A stretch of DNA of 42,819 nucleotides from Trichocoleus sp. FACHB-40 (GCF_014695915.1 NZ_JACJPF010000067.1:1-42819), one strand, 5' to 3'. Positions 17,353 to 26,898 are shown, numbered from the stretch's first letter. The notes: generated by a model not told the origin, from the letters alone. Numbers and translations are program-made.

Positions 17353-18255
17353 TTACTCTCTAGTCTCAGAGTAAGCTGGCTCAACAACTCGACCTCTTCG
17401 GAGTAAGCGATCGCCTTTCATCAAGGCAGGAGTTATAGTTACATAATCTCTGGCTTCAGGGTCGATACTTGGCTCAAAGTCAAAATACTCGCGCCCACTA
17501 TGCTTGTCGCCTGGTTGGTAAATCTGGGTTCGTATTCCCTGCTCCATTAAAATCTGGGGTAGAAGTTTCGTCAGTTCAAGCGCCATCTGGGGTTTTTGCA
17601 GAAATGACGCACCCGTTAGCCTCTGAACAACATTCAGGAGTTCGGGCAACTCTTCTATTCCACTACCTTCCAGTGGTTTTTTCACTTGTTCAGCCGAGGC
17701 GACTGCAAGATCAATAGTGTTGAGAGCATCACCAAGGTTGTCCAAAAAGGCTTTGCTATCAACTTGCATAATCAGCTTGGGTGGTGCTACAGGCTGCTGA
17801 GAGTCGGAACGATTTTCGCCGCCTCCTTCGAGTTGGAACACAACTTCCAGCCCTACCAGCACAGTCATCAACAAGATGTCCATCCAAGCCCCAACGGTAT
17901 CTTGAGTCAAGGAAAATAACGAACCTAAGATGCTTATACTGATGAGTCCCTGTAAGACTTTCAGAATTAAGCTGTTGGAGAAACCTCTGGTTCGGTTAAG
18001 GATTTTCTCAGGCTGTGGCTCAGAAATTCTCGTTTCGTTGGCAGCCGTGAGAGTAGCGATAGACTGTCGTAGCGTGTCCAGAAAAAAGGAAGCTAGACGA
18101 ATCTGCCCCACGCTCAACTCACCGATGTAATTCCTCTCAAGATTATCGAGTCGGCTTTGCACCAGCTGAACTACCTGTTCCAGGTTAGTTGCCTTGTCAA
18201 TCTCTGTCTCCAGTTGGTTGCGTTCTTTACCAAAAAGCGTTATTAGTGTTTTCAT
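17353..18255 (-). CDS. Membrane protein of unknown function, likely partner of the Hsp70-like ATPase
   Basis: I do not recognise a family. From the ATG at 18255 (an upstream in-frame start at 18270 is possible) the protein has 300 residues. The first 85 are charged and helical (ERNQLETEIDKATNLEQVV), followed by a hydrophobic pair at about 100-145 (LILKVLQGLISISILGSLF and WMDILLMTVLVGLEVVF). The remainder is soluble, ending with a basic and then polar tail. The second half has no catalytic motif I can name. It sits between the DUF4336 gene (about 100 bp upstream) and the Hsp70-like gene in the same direction, so a shared transcript is plausible. Confidence 0.7.
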   Translation of the reverse strand: MKTLITLFGKERNQLETEIDKATNLEQVVQLVQSRLDNLERNYIGELSVGQIRLASFFLDTLRQSIATLTAANETRISEPQPEKILNRTRGFSNSLILKVLQGLISISILGSLFSLTQDTVGAWMDILLMTVLVGLEVVFQLEGGGENRSDSQQPVAPPKLIMQVDSKAFLDNLGDALNTIDLAVASAEQVKKPLEGSGIEELPELLNVVQRLTGASFLQKPQMALELTKLLPQILMEQGIRTQIYQPGDKHSGREYFDFEPSIDPEARDYVTITPALMKGDRLLRRGRVVEPAYSETRE

Positions 18256-18355
18256 CACCCAAAAGCGCAACGATCGGTGTCTTTTTCAAGTTTGGCGTAC
18301 AGCTGAGGCGAGTAACAGAAATTTCGTCATGATTGACGTTCTTTTGCCAGATCCC

Positions 18356-19594
18356 TTAGAGCTTTTCCCTTGGCGGCGACGTGATGCGGAGCTTTGTCAG
18401 CATCTCCTCAAGCTCTCTGAGAAATTCAAAGTCCGCCGTAGGTAGGCGCTGTTGGCTCGAAAATCCGCCTTCAGCTACGGATAGCTTCTTCTCTAAGAAA
18501 TCGAACGCCTGCCGGAACTGACGCGGGTTTGCCTGAATGGGCGAGTCAAAGTGGCAGCCAACAATCCGCTCAAAATCCCAACGGGCTACCTTGTCAGCCC
18601 AGCCCAGCACTGTTCTCGGTGCTTGGTTGAGGATAATCGTCTGTAGAATCGGTGCCACAAACAGGCGACCGCCGCCTCGCAGTGCATCAAACGACTGTTT
18701 CCAATCTTCCTTCCATTGGAAGGGAAACCAACCGAAATAAGCTTTCTTTGACCGATCTGGCGCTTTCAGGGCATCGCGAAACGACTTCCCCAATTTGGTT
18801 GCCTCTAGCGCACTCGGTCGGAAGTAGAACGCAAACAGGGAGATGCGCTGCCATCCCTTGCGGCGACTTTCCTCATTGTCCTCAACGACATCGAACACAT
18901 CGTCCTTGGCATGGAACAGCAAGGGGTACGGGTCAAGTTGAACGATTTGCGGGGGTTCTTCTGGAACGGAAAGCACGGAGTCAGTCACGAGTAGCGTGCG
19001 CGATCGCTTGTGAAATAATGCTACTTCCCCAAACGACCCCCGTCCCAGATTGATGTACAGCACCTCGTAGTCAAACTCATCGCCAAAGGGCGCTTCAGCG
19101 CTGTCCTCTGGGAGAATGTGGGTGCGTTTAGTGGGAAAACCGAGCCAGCTTAAAGGGAGGTTCACCGGGAAGCTCCACTGATTCGGAGCCACGAAGACTT
19201 CTGCGTTCGGAAAGCGTCTGGCAAAGGGGCCGACGAAAATCTTGTGTTCTAAACCGGAAAGCGTTGGCAGGATGATGTACTTAACATCGCCGTATCGTTC
19301 CACCAACTCCTTGACGAGTCGGATACACTCTCCTGTCGGCGCGACTGGCGCATAAATGAGAAGGCCGCCTGCTTTGAGCTTAACGACGGTCATCCGAATC
19401 GGCACGACAGCATAGAGAATGCCCTGCACTTGGTCGAAAGTCCAGATGGTGTCCTTGACCACTTCTTTGCGGAGTGTCCGCCGGGTGCCGTATGGATAGA
19501 GTGGCAAAGCAGGCCAGAAATGCCATGTAAAGTCCCCAGGACGGATGCTCTGTTGCTCCTGTGTTTCCTGCACGTTCATCGCGGTTCTATCCAC
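18356..19594 (-). CDS. DUF4336 domain protein (metallo-beta-lactamase-like fold)
   Basis: This 412-residue protein resembles the DUF4336 family found in cyanobacteria and plants. Typical segments are TWHFWPALPLYPYGTRRT, IWTFDQVQGILY, a KLKAGGLLIYAPVAPT strand-loop, YIILPTLSGLEHKIFVGPFA, and a late VGCHFDSPIQANPRQF. The family is related to metallo-beta-lactamase folds, but the classic HxHxDH signature is not visible; LEHKIF and GCHFD may hold the remaining ligands. Its substrate is unknown. I use the GTG start at 19594, because GGGAGGAG lies seven bases upstream; an ATG at 19579 is the alternative. Confidence 0.82.
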   Translation of the reverse strand: MDRTAMNVQETQEQQSIRPGDFTWHFWPALPLYPYGTRRTLRKEVVKDTIWTFDQVQGILYAVVPIRMTVVKLKAGGLLIYAPVAPTGECIRLVKELVERYGDVKYIILPTLSGLEHKIFVGPFARRFPNAEVFVAPNQWSFPVNLPLSWLGFPTKRTHILPEDSAEAPFGDEFDYEVLYINLGRGSFGEVALFHKRSRTLLVTDSVLSVPEEPPQIVQLDPYPLLFHAKDDVFDVVEDNEESRRKGWQRISLFAFYFRPSALEATKLGKSFRDALKAPDRSKKAYFGWFPFQWKEDWKQSFDALRGGGRLFVAPILQTIILNQAPRTVLGWADKVARWDFERIVGCHFDSPIQANPRQFRQAFDFLEKKLSVAEGGFSSQQRLPTADFEFLRELEEMLTKLRITSPPREKL

Positions 19595-19633
19595 GCCACA
19601 ACTCCTCCCAAAATCCCAACGCTCAACCTATTT

Positions 19634-19832
19634 TTAATCTAATCTCCAGAAGTTAGAGTTGATCAAAGGTTGACACAATAATCTATCTAAAGGTTGCGTT
19701 TCTTGAGCTATCTGTCTGTAGAGATAGCGATCGCAATCTGGGTAGACGATCCCACTGGTCATCTGTCGTAGCTTCATGCGCCTTCCACGCCCGCTCATCT
19801 TCTAGCTCGGCAAGGAGACGAGCCGCGATCGC
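19634..19832 (-). pseudogene. Remnant of a small antitoxin-like gene, frameshifted
   Basis: On the minus strand from 19832 one frame reads AIAARLLAELEDERAWKA followed by HEATTDDQWDRL. This is the repetitive helical end typical of small cyanobacterial antitoxin-like proteins. After DRL the homologous-looking end (RQIAQETQPLDRLL) continues only in a shifted frame, stopping at 19634. A TGA precedes the first part in frame. No start or ribosome-binding site remains. I read it as a decayed gene; the family assignment is from pattern memory only. Confidence 0.5.
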
Positions 19833-19972
19833 TCTGGCCGTTCATCCCCATCAATGCGATCGCTCTGTTTTTCCTGACGGACAATCAAGATGTAATCCTA
19901 TCGAGTAATTCAGGGATATTTTATCCCACAAGCTTATCTGTAAATCAGACAGCATAAAATGCTTAAAAGTCA

Positions 19973-20797
19973 ATGTTTGAAGCAATAATTATTTTTCTAA
20001 TCATTGGACTGATTATCACTGGAATTTTAGTCAATCCTGCCCTAGTTAAACGACGCAGAAATCGTTTCAAACATCGTCCTTTTCCGCTCCTGTGGAATGC
20101 GATTGTTGAGAATAATCTTCCTATTTACCTTCTTCTCTCTCCCGTTGAACGAAAACGGCTTCAGGGACACATTCAAGTATTTTTAGCCGAAAAACAATTT
20201 ATAGGTTGTGGAGGATTAGACGTAACGGAAGAAATGAAGGTGATTATCGCGTCTGTCGCGTGTTTACTCCTACTCAACCAGCGAGAAAGCTACTTTCCTA
20301 AACTTCGTTCAATTCTAGTTTACCCCAGCACGTATCTTGTTAATGAAACAGCTTATACAGGTAATTTTATTGTGGAAGAAAGGCGTGTAGCCAGACTGGG
20401 GGAATCGTGGACAAATGACCAACTGGTACTGTCTTGGGAACAGGTGAAACACGATACTTGCAATTGGCGGGATGGACATAACGTTGTGCTTCATGAATTT
20501 GCCCATCAGTTGGATCAAGAAGATGGTAAAGCTGAGGGTGTTCCTATTTTGCACCGAAACTCAGATTATCCTACTTGGGCAAAGGTGATGACGGAAGAAT
20601 ATCAACAACTTTGCAATGATATTCAACGAGGCGTAAAGACGGTAATGAATAGCTACGGTGCAACGAATCCCGCAGAATTTTTTGCCGTAGCGACAGAGAC
20701 ATTCTTTGAAAAACCCCACCAATTACTGAAGCAGCATCCGGCACTTTATGAACAACTACAACGTTACTATCAACTAGATCCGGTGCAATGGGTTTAG
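19973..20797 (+). CDS. mtfA: Zinc-dependent peptidase, MtfA family
   Basis: This 274-residue protein has the MtfA (peptidase family M90) layout. An N-terminal membrane segment (residues 4-22) is followed by helical lead-in (LLSPVERKRLQGHIQVFLAEKQF), a strand-rich part with RSILVYPSTYLV, and the zinc motif H174-E-F-A-H178 in VLHEFAHQLDQEDG. A further glutamate in AEFFAVATETFFE is the third zinc ligand. In enterobacteria MtfA (YeeI) binds the repressor Mlc; here only the peptidase part can be claimed. The gene is single, with no obvious operon partner. The membrane anchor suggests it works at the inner face of the plasma membrane. Confidence 0.88.
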   Translation: MFEAIIIFLIIGLIITGILVNPALVKRRRNRFKHRPFPLLWNAIVENNLPIYLLLSPVERKRLQGHIQVFLAEKQFIGCGGLDVTEEMKVIIASVACLLLLNQRESYFPKLRSILVYPSTYLVNETAYTGNFIVEERRVARLGESWTNDQLVLSWEQVKHDTCNWRDGHNVVLHEFAHQLDQEDGKAEGVPILHRNSDYPTWAKVMTEEYQQLCNDIQRGVKTVMNSYGATNPAEFFAVATETFFEKPHQLLKQHPALYEQLQRYYQLDPVQWV

Positions 20798-20894
20798 ATA
20801 TGTTCAACTCAATCTAAGGTCAGGGGCGATCGCATAGCGTCCACCTTCGATAATATAAAAACCTACAGAGATTACGAATCGCACTCATCATGGC

Positions 20895-23800
20895 CTAAAA
20901 TAGGATATCGTCAAATTCGAGATTTAGAATCTTGTCAACAACGCAAGTCCATTGCCCTTTGTCAACCCGATAGATAGCCAGCATCTTCTCGAAATCATCA
21001 TAAAATCGCACCTCAATTCCAACAGCGCGAGAACTCCACTCAGCGTTATCAAAAAATTGTTGTAGTGAGAAGTTCTGTGCAGGATAGGTGCGGCACCAAG
21101 CTTTCAAGCGACTGTTCCAGTTATAGCCTTCAGCCTTAAGTAAGTCTCTGATCGCGTAAGTGCCGTTTCCACCTCGTCCATCCTGGTTGCCTACCTTGAT
21201 AGTGAGGTGTTTTATAGCTCCAACCAAAGACTGGTAATCAGACCAATTCACTGAGGAAATGGTTTTTCTATTCCTCAATTCTTCAAGGAAAGGCGATACG
21301 TTGTTCGTTTCAGTGAGGATAAACAAATGCTCTACTGCACGAGTTAATGCAACGTAGAAAAGACGGCGCTCCTCGTCAAACACCTGCTGAATACTATCAC
21401 CAAAAACACGAGAAAGCATCAAGTCTGGATGGAGCAAGGGGTAACAACGAGGGACAGCATCTAGTATGATGACTACCTTTTTTTCTAGCCCTTTGTACTT
21501 GTGAGATGTCGATATAGTTACCTTGTACCTTAAGTTTTCAGGTAGGTAGGATCGCACTTGTTGTAAAAAACTATCGAGTGTGCCATCCCTCGAATTACTC
21601 CGGCTTTCTCCGTGATTCACGTACCACGGTAAACTATTCTTCCGGCTGAGCAGAACAATGTTTTTATCTTCCTTAATAGCCTTGTTCACTAGGCGTAATA
21701 CAACAGGTGTTAAGATATCTCCTGAATGCTCTTCTGACTCTTTTTGGGTTGGCTGAAAAGTTCCTAAATCAGCAATCTCAACTTTTCCTAATATACTCTT
21801 ATGAACGCGGGCAGGAGTTCCCAATCCCTGCATCAATGTATTGCCCATATCGACTATGGAAGTTGCTGAGCGGTAATTGGTAGCTATATTAAGTTTGCGC
21901 GAGGGCTGGAAAAATTGCGCGAAATTTTTATAAAACCGGAGGTTAGAACCAGCAAACCCATTAATTGCTTGCCAGTCGTCCCCAACGCAGAAAAAAAGCG
22001 CTTGCGGATTCTGTTCTCGAACTGATTCTATTAAATTGTGAAAAAGTTCTGAGAAGTCTTGATATTCATCAATGAATACGTATCGCAGATGATTCAAATC
22101 CCCAGTGCCAGATTTACGGCGAAATACAGTTTCTCCTGATGCAACGATCTGTGCGGCTCTTTGCATCAGTCCATCAAAATCCTCCTCGCCTGTTGCCTGA
22201 AGACGTTCCAAATACGACTTATAAAATCTTTCTGCAAGCCCCAAAAAATGTTCCTCGATACTGTTAGCACAGCTATGAGCCTCAACAATTCTGGCTAGCT
22301 TTTCTGAGGTTAGAGACAGTTTGCGACATCTCTGGATAAATCCCACTACTGCCTTAGTAAAACGGTCTATAGCGCGGTCTTTGATTCGCAACCAAATTTC
22401 TTCTTCGCTCAAGCGAGCGCAAGTAATTCCGAAATCTTCAATAGAGTGCTTTAACAAAGTACAAAAACCTTCTACCCCCTCATGCTTTAGGGAACTTGGG
22501 GATAATTCAAGTAAACGCCAGTTAGAATTATTTTGCCAATACTGTCGCTTTTTAGCAGACATCGCATCATAATCTGGATCGCCTTCGAGTCCAAAATATT
22601 CGATAACTATCCCTTGGTTGTCTCCAGTGAAGATAGTAAAGTCAGGGCGGTAATTGATTCCATTCCACCAGAAGTTACGCTCGTATTTATATTTGATGTT
22701 GTGTTCAAATAAAAAGTCGGCAATGACCTTCTCGCCAAAAGATTTAAGGTATGTTCCATCAAGTCCTTCTCTTGGCAATGAGCGACGGTAACGCAGCATC
22801 TCTTCAGGACTTTTGTCGTAGCCACCGGAAGCGATGCGCTCCCAGTCTTCACGAAAGTGCGCCATCATCAGGACGCGAATTTCTTCGCGGTAATTTGGGT
22901 CGCGTAGGTAGTCGTCAATCACAGACTGTAGGGCGCGGCTTTTACTTTGTTCCCCATTTGGTTCGTCCAAAAGAATGCTCTCTTCCGGATGAACCAAAGC
23001 ATAGGCTAATGCGTGGAACGTCATTACATGAGGAATAGAACCTTGTAGCTGCTTGGTGAGGCGCTCTCGGATCTCCTCGGCAGCCTTGCGATTGAAAGCT
23101 AAAAGCAACATCTCATCGGGTGCAACGCCGCAATGTTTCTGTAAAAACAAAGCTCGGTTGACCAACGTTGAGGTTTTACCACTGCCAGCTCTAGCTACTA
23201 CTTGAACATGACTTTCAACTGCACCAATAGCTGCTGCTTGTTCAGAATCAGGAGTAGAGTTTAAGTGGTGTTGTACCCAATAGCGCACATAGTTTATTTT
23301 CTCTGATTGGTACTCCTCAAACGATATGTGTTCAATACACTGGGCTTGATAGAAGTTATGAGCATTGAGAAAGTCTTGTGCAAATTGCTCTTTTAGGCTA
23401 TTGAGTAAAGTTTGCTTCTCTACCTCACGACGAACACGTTGCTGCCGTTCTTCCTCTAGTTTACGTTCCTTCTCCTTACGCTCTACTTCGAGCCGAAGTC
23501 TTTTTTGCTCTTGGTGAAGTCTCTCTTGTTCTCGACGCTGCTGTTCTCTACGTTCCTTCTCCTTGCGCTCTGCTTCGAGCCGAAGTCTCTCTCGTTCTCT
23601 GCGCTGCTGACATTCCTTCTCCTTGCGCTCTGCTTCGAGCCGAAGTCTCTCTCGTTCTCGGTGCTGCTGTTCAAGGCGAGTGTGTTCCTGACGTTGTTTC
23701 TCTAGCTGTTCAAGGCGAGTGCGTTCCTGACGTTGTTTCTCTAATTGCAAACCTATATCATCTTCTATATCGATTCTTCCCTTCTGTATAAATTCAAATA

Positions 23801-24170
23801 TTTCTCTACAAGAAAGAGGCGGAGCTATACTATCGAATTCTCTGATAAATCTCTCTTTGGGATATCTAATAGTATATTTTCCAGCCTCTTCATAAGGGAT
23901 AGTGTCTACCATTGGGTAGTTTACCCATATCTCTGAACAGTCATTTTCTAATACCAAAATTCGTCCTCTTCCTCGGACAAAATGTATCACTTCTCTTCCA
24001 ACAAGGAGCGTCCACAGGTTATCGTTATCATTAATAAATTTGACAAAACTTTGAACATTATCAATCTGTGAACCGCTATCCCTATGGGAACCTGCAATTA
24101 ATTTGACAAAACTTTGAACATTGTCAATCTGTGAACTATCCCTATGGGAACCTGCGCTGAAACTGCCCAT
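20895..24170 (-). CDS. HelD-like superfamily 1 DNA helicase with nuclease insertion and coiled coil
   Basis: This 1091-residue protein opens with a duplicated 20-residue stretch (SHRDS-SQIDNVQSFVK twice), then a small domain (about 45-135) and a long charged coiled coil (about 140-270) built from DNA repeats. The helicase core has Walker A ARAGSGKTS (K332), LLLAFNRKAAEEI, VFIDEYQDF, FFCVGDDWQAINGFAGS, NIATNYRS, TSHKYKGLEKK and FYVALTRAVEHL. Between the first two parts lies a restriction-type nuclease-like insert: YRPDFTIF (D510) then IVIEYFG (E524). The sequence after motif Ia and around GDDWQAI resembles helicase IV (HelD). A C-terminal domain (about 1000-1070, LLKAEGYNWNSRLKAWCRT) is of the type seen on some exonucleases. 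The role is probably DNA repair or defence; it is not paired with a nuclease gene here. Confidence 0.87.
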   Translation of the reverse strand: MGSFSAGSHRDSSQIDNVQSFVKLIAGSHRDSGSQIDNVQSFVKFINDNDNLWTLLVGREVIHFVRGRGRILVLENDCSEIWVNYPMVDTIPYEEAGKYTIRYPKERFIREFDSIAPPLSCREIFEFIQKGRIDIEDDIGLQLEKQRQERTRLEQLEKQRQEHTRLEQQHRERERLRLEAERKEKECQQRRERERLRLEAERKEKERREQQRREQERLHQEQKRLRLEVERKEKERKLEEERQQRVRREVEKQTLLNSLKEQFAQDFLNAHNFYQAQCIEHISFEEYQSEKINYVRYWVQHHLNSTPDSEQAAAIGAVESHVQVVARAGSGKTSTLVNRALFLQKHCGVAPDEMLLLAFNRKAAEEIRERLTKQLQGSIPHVMTFHALAYALVHPEESILLDEPNGEQSKSRALQSVIDDYLRDPNYREEIRVLMMAHFREDWERIASGGYDKSPEEMLRYRRSLPREGLDGTYLKSFGEKVIADFLFEHNIKYKYERNFWWNGINYRPDFTIFTGDNQGIVIEYFGLEGDPDYDAMSAKKRQYWQNNSNWRLLELSPSSLKHEGVEGFCTLLKHSIEDFGITCARLSEEEIWLRIKDRAIDRFTKAVVGFIQRCRKLSLTSEKLARIVEAHSCANSIEEHFLGLAERFYKSYLERLQATGEEDFDGLMQRAAQIVASGETVFRRKSGTGDLNHLRYVFIDEYQDFSELFHNLIESVREQNPQALFFCVGDDWQAINGFAGSNLRFYKNFAQFFQPSRKLNIATNYRSATSIVDMGNTLMQGLGTPARVHKSILGKVEIADLGTFQPTQKESEEHSGDILTPVVLRLVNKAIKEDKNIVLLSRKNSLPWYVNHGESRSNSRDGTLDSFLQQVRSYLPENLRYKVTISTSHKYKGLEKKVVIILDAVPRCYPLLHPDLMLSRVFGDSIQQVFDEERRLFYVALTRAVEHLFILTETNNVSPFLEELRNRKTISSVNWSDYQSLVGAIKHLTIKVGNQDGRGGNGTYAIRDLLKAEGYNWNSRLKAWCRTYPAQNFSLQQFFDNAEWSSRAVGIEVRFYDDFEKMLAIYRVDKGQWTCVVDKILNLEFDDILF
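23440..23740. repeat. Tandem coding repeats in the helicase coiled coil
   Basis: A 60-bp unit encoding ERLRLEAERKEKE-type residues recurs at exact 60-bp spacing (compare 23551 and 23611), followed by a 39-bp unit (QLEKQRQE[R/H]TRLE) present twice around 23670 and 23709. The units keep the frame, so copy number can change by recombination without breaking the gene. Confidence 0.75.
24037..24155. repeat. Direct duplication at the helicase 5' end
   Basis: Two copies, 59 and 56 bp, begin 63 bp apart (24037 and 24100) and differ by one base and a 3-bp deletion. They encode the repeated SHRDS-SQIDNVQSFVK near the N-terminus. The high identity suggests a recent duplication. Confidence 0.75.
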
Positions 24171-24581
24171 CTATGCTCTGCCTGACTCTTACTCAACTGC
24201 TTGCAGCGACTTGAACGCCTATTTCTAGTTTTCCCGCTGAGTGAGCAGGTCTAACACCGACTTCAAACGAGATCGCCTCCCACGGGCAACCTCTCAACTA
24301 CACCCTCACCCAGGACTCATGATTACTAAGGGTGATCGCATCGTTTAGCTTTTGCTGCACACAGACACAAAAACGATCGCAAGCGAGGCTGCTTAATCGC
24401 AGACTGAAGCGAAACCAGGCAATTCTGACAACTGGGCTGGAATTAAGCTGCGATCGCTCTGGTTTAAGCCTTTCTACTGAAACTTAAGCTCAAATGGTAT
24501 TTTTCATCTCCATTCGGGAACTATAAAGTAAGATTGACTACTTTTGTGTACTTACTTGAAACTTTCTGCTGAGCCACTCCC
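24171..24581. other. Divergent intergenic region
   Basis: These 411 bp separate the helicase start and the Cache kinase start. No coding frame is convincing. It contains HIP1 sites and, near its right end, the motif at 24516-24527 shared with the second kinase. Confidence 0.5.
24516..24527 (+). promoter_or_regulatory. Shared upstream motif, kinase 1 copy
   Basis: GGGAACTATAAA here corresponds to GGGAACTCTAAA at 30914-30925, and the match extends with ATT on the left and a T on the right. It lies 66 bp before kinase 1 and 47 bp before kinase 2. It could be a promoter element or a remnant of the duplication that made the two genes. Confidence 0.35.
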
Positions 24582-26870
24582 TTGAACATCAAAAAAGATC
24601 GTCCGGCTAAGGCTACTCAACAGTTTCCCCTGCGTCTAATTCTTATAGTTCCCTTTGTATTACAAATATTTGCAGCGGTAGGGTTGGTTGGCTATCTCTC
24701 ATTTATAAACGGGCAGAAAGCAGTCAATGACCTAGCCAATCAACTGATTGACAAAGCCAGTCAACAGGTTGGCGAACACTTGGATACTTATTTGGCGCTG
24801 CCACAGCAGTTGAACCAAATCAATGCAGATGCGATCGCTTCTGGACAATTAAATCTGAATAACCCCAAAGCAAGTGAGCAGTATTTCTGGAGTCAAGCCA
24901 GAGCTTTTAAAAATCTTAGCTACATTGGCTGTGCCTTACCGGATGGCAGAGAATCAGGTGCAGGGCGTTGGGTCAATGGAGTCGATCTCCTTGTCTATGA
25001 AAATCCCCGCAGAGGCGGTCTGGCATCAGACTATCTCGCTGACGACCAGGGAAACCGGAAAAGCCTTGTGCAAAGCTATCAGAACGATCCGTTAGCGAAC
25101 CTTTGGAATAAACAAGTGCTAAAAACACGTAGACCAGGCTGGTCTGGGATCTCTACGTTTGAGACAAGCACTGTAGAAATCGCTGAAGCAGGCAAGGCAC
25201 TGAAAAGCCAAAACACAGTTTCCAATGTTGGGATCAATTACTATGTCGCAGTCCCCGCTAGATATCCAGTTTATGACCAGAAGGGTAATCTGTCGGGTCT
25301 TCTGATGGTAGATTTGCTGCTAACGAATGTGAGTGAATTTCTTCGCAACCTGAAAGTTAGCCCTTCCGGACAAGTTTTTATCATGGAACGCGATGGCTTG
25401 CTGATTGGCAGTTCCAGCACTAAACCAGTCGTACAGAAAGTCGATGGCAAAACAACCCGGTTTAGTGCGCTAGAAAGCTCAGATCCGTTGATTCGCGCTG
25501 TGGCAGAAAAATTAAAACAACAATTCAATAATTTCAATACCCTTCAAAATACTCAAGAAATTGAGGTGAAGTTCAACGGGCAGCGTCAGTTTATTCAGGT
25601 CACTCCTTGGCGCGATCGCTTTGGGTTAGACTGGCTAGTGGTTGTCACCGTTCCGGAATCTGATTTCAATTCCCAAATTAACGCCAACACTCGCACAACT
25701 ATCGTCTTGTGTCTGGGAGCATTGGCAGTAGCAACAATCCTGGGAATCTACACATCACGCTGGATTACTCGTCCCATCTTAAAGTTGAGTTTGGCATCCG
25801 AAGCGATCGCTACTGGACAGTTAGACCAAACAGTGGAAACTACCAACATCAAAGAGTTAGATGCGGTGGCACAGTCCTTTAACCACATGGCTTCTCAGTT
25901 ACAAGATTCCTTTAACGAACTAGCGCAGACTAACGCCGAATTGGAAAATCGAGTTGAAGCAAGGACGGCCGAACTTTCACAAACGCTTACTGATTTACGA
26001 CATACCCAGATACAACTGATCCAAACCGAAAAAATGTCCAGTTTGGGACAATTGGTTGCGGGAGTAGCCCATGAAATTAATAATCCGGTTAACTTTATTC
26101 ATGGCAATTTGATACATACCGAAGAATATGCCCAAAACTTACTGAATCTGGTGAACCTTTACCAGCAGGAATATCCCAATTCCACTGCAAATATTGAAGA
26201 TGAGATCGAAGAAATCGACCTCGACTTTCTCAGAGAGGATTTTCCCAAGTTGTTAGCTTCAATGCGACTAGGAGCCGAGCGCATTCGGGAAATTGTTAAA
26301 TCTCTCCGCAACTTTTCCCGTTTAGATGAAGCAGAATTCAAAGAAGTAGATATTCATGAAGGATTAGATAGCACATTACTAATCTTATTCAACCGCTTGA
26401 AACCAACTTCTGACCATCCAGGTATTCAAGTCATGAAAGACTATAGCCAAATGCCGTTGGTAGAATGCTATCCGGGGCAACTCAACCAAGTCTTCATGAA
26501 CGTGCTGTCGAATGCAATCGAGGCGTTGCATGAATCCGATAAAAAACGTACCTTTCAAGAGATTGTAAGTAATCCAAGTACCATTCAAATTTCCACAGAA
26601 ATAAGTCATTCTAATTGGGTCATTGTTCGCATAGCGGATAACGGTCAAGGAATGGTGGAGGACGTGCGAAGCAAACTTTTTGATCCCTTCTTCACCACCA
26701 AGCCGATTGGCAAAGGGACTGGTTTAGGACTCTCCATCAGTTATCAAATTGTGACCGAAAAACATGGCGGGAAATTATATTGCCATTCCGCACCTGGACA
26801 AGGAGCAGAGTTTGCAATTGAGATACCCATTCGCCAAACTATCAAACCCCTGAACGGTGCGTTGGCGTAG
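24582..26870 (+). CDS. Cache-HAMP sensor histidine kinase 1
   Basis: This 762-residue membrane kinase has a first membrane helix at about 18-40, a periplasmic double Cache domain (45-360), a second helix (about 369-388), HAMP (389-442), a coiled coil, HisKA with H497 in GVAHEINNPVNF, and HATPase_c with NVLSNAIEAL, IADNGQGM and GTGLGLSISYQI. There is no REC. The start codon is TTG: a TGA lies in frame four codons upstream, and the paralog at 30961 starts at the matching place with ATG. In the Cache domain the amino-acid-binding RxWY motif of many dCache sensors is not seen, so the ligand is unknown. The protein is very close to the kinase at 30961 except in the ligand region and in parts of the HisKA/ATPase. 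Confidence 0.92.
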   Translation: MNIKKDRPAKATQQFPLRLILIVPFVLQIFAAVGLVGYLSFINGQKAVNDLANQLIDKASQQVGEHLDTYLALPQQLNQINADAIASGQLNLNNPKASEQYFWSQARAFKNLSYIGCALPDGRESGAGRWVNGVDLLVYENPRRGGLASDYLADDQGNRKSLVQSYQNDPLANLWNKQVLKTRRPGWSGISTFETSTVEIAEAGKALKSQNTVSNVGINYYVAVPARYPVYDQKGNLSGLLMVDLLLTNVSEFLRNLKVSPSGQVFIMERDGLLIGSSSTKPVVQKVDGKTTRFSALESSDPLIRAVAEKLKQQFNNFNTLQNTQEIEVKFNGQRQFIQVTPWRDRFGLDWLVVVTVPESDFNSQINANTRTTIVLCLGALAVATILGIYTSRWITRPILKLSLASEAIATGQLDQTVETTNIKELDAVAQSFNHMASQLQDSFNELAQTNAELENRVEARTAELSQTLTDLRHTQIQLIQTEKMSSLGQLVAGVAHEINNPVNFIHGNLIHTEEYAQNLLNLVNLYQQEYPNSTANIEDEIEEIDLDFLREDFPKLLASMRLGAERIREIVKSLRNFSRLDEAEFKEVDIHEGLDSTLLILFNRLKPTSDHPGIQVMKDYSQMPLVECYPGQLNQVFMNVLSNAIEALHESDKKRTFQEIVSNPSTIQISTEISHSNWVIVRIADNGQGMVEDVRSKLFDPFFTTKPIGKGTGLGLSISYQIVTEKHGGKLYCHSAPGQGAEFAIEIPIRQTIKPLNGALA

Positions 26871-26898
26871 CCTTTGGGAAGCGCGAAAGAGTATACGC

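Noticed and set aside
23483-23705. Frames on both strands within the helicase coiled coil
   Set aside because: They are shadows of the repetitive coding sequence in other frames.
24240-24300. Possible protein remnant in the gap before kinase 1
   Set aside because: One frame gives a protein-like string ending at a TGA, but it is short, has no start, and matches no family I know.
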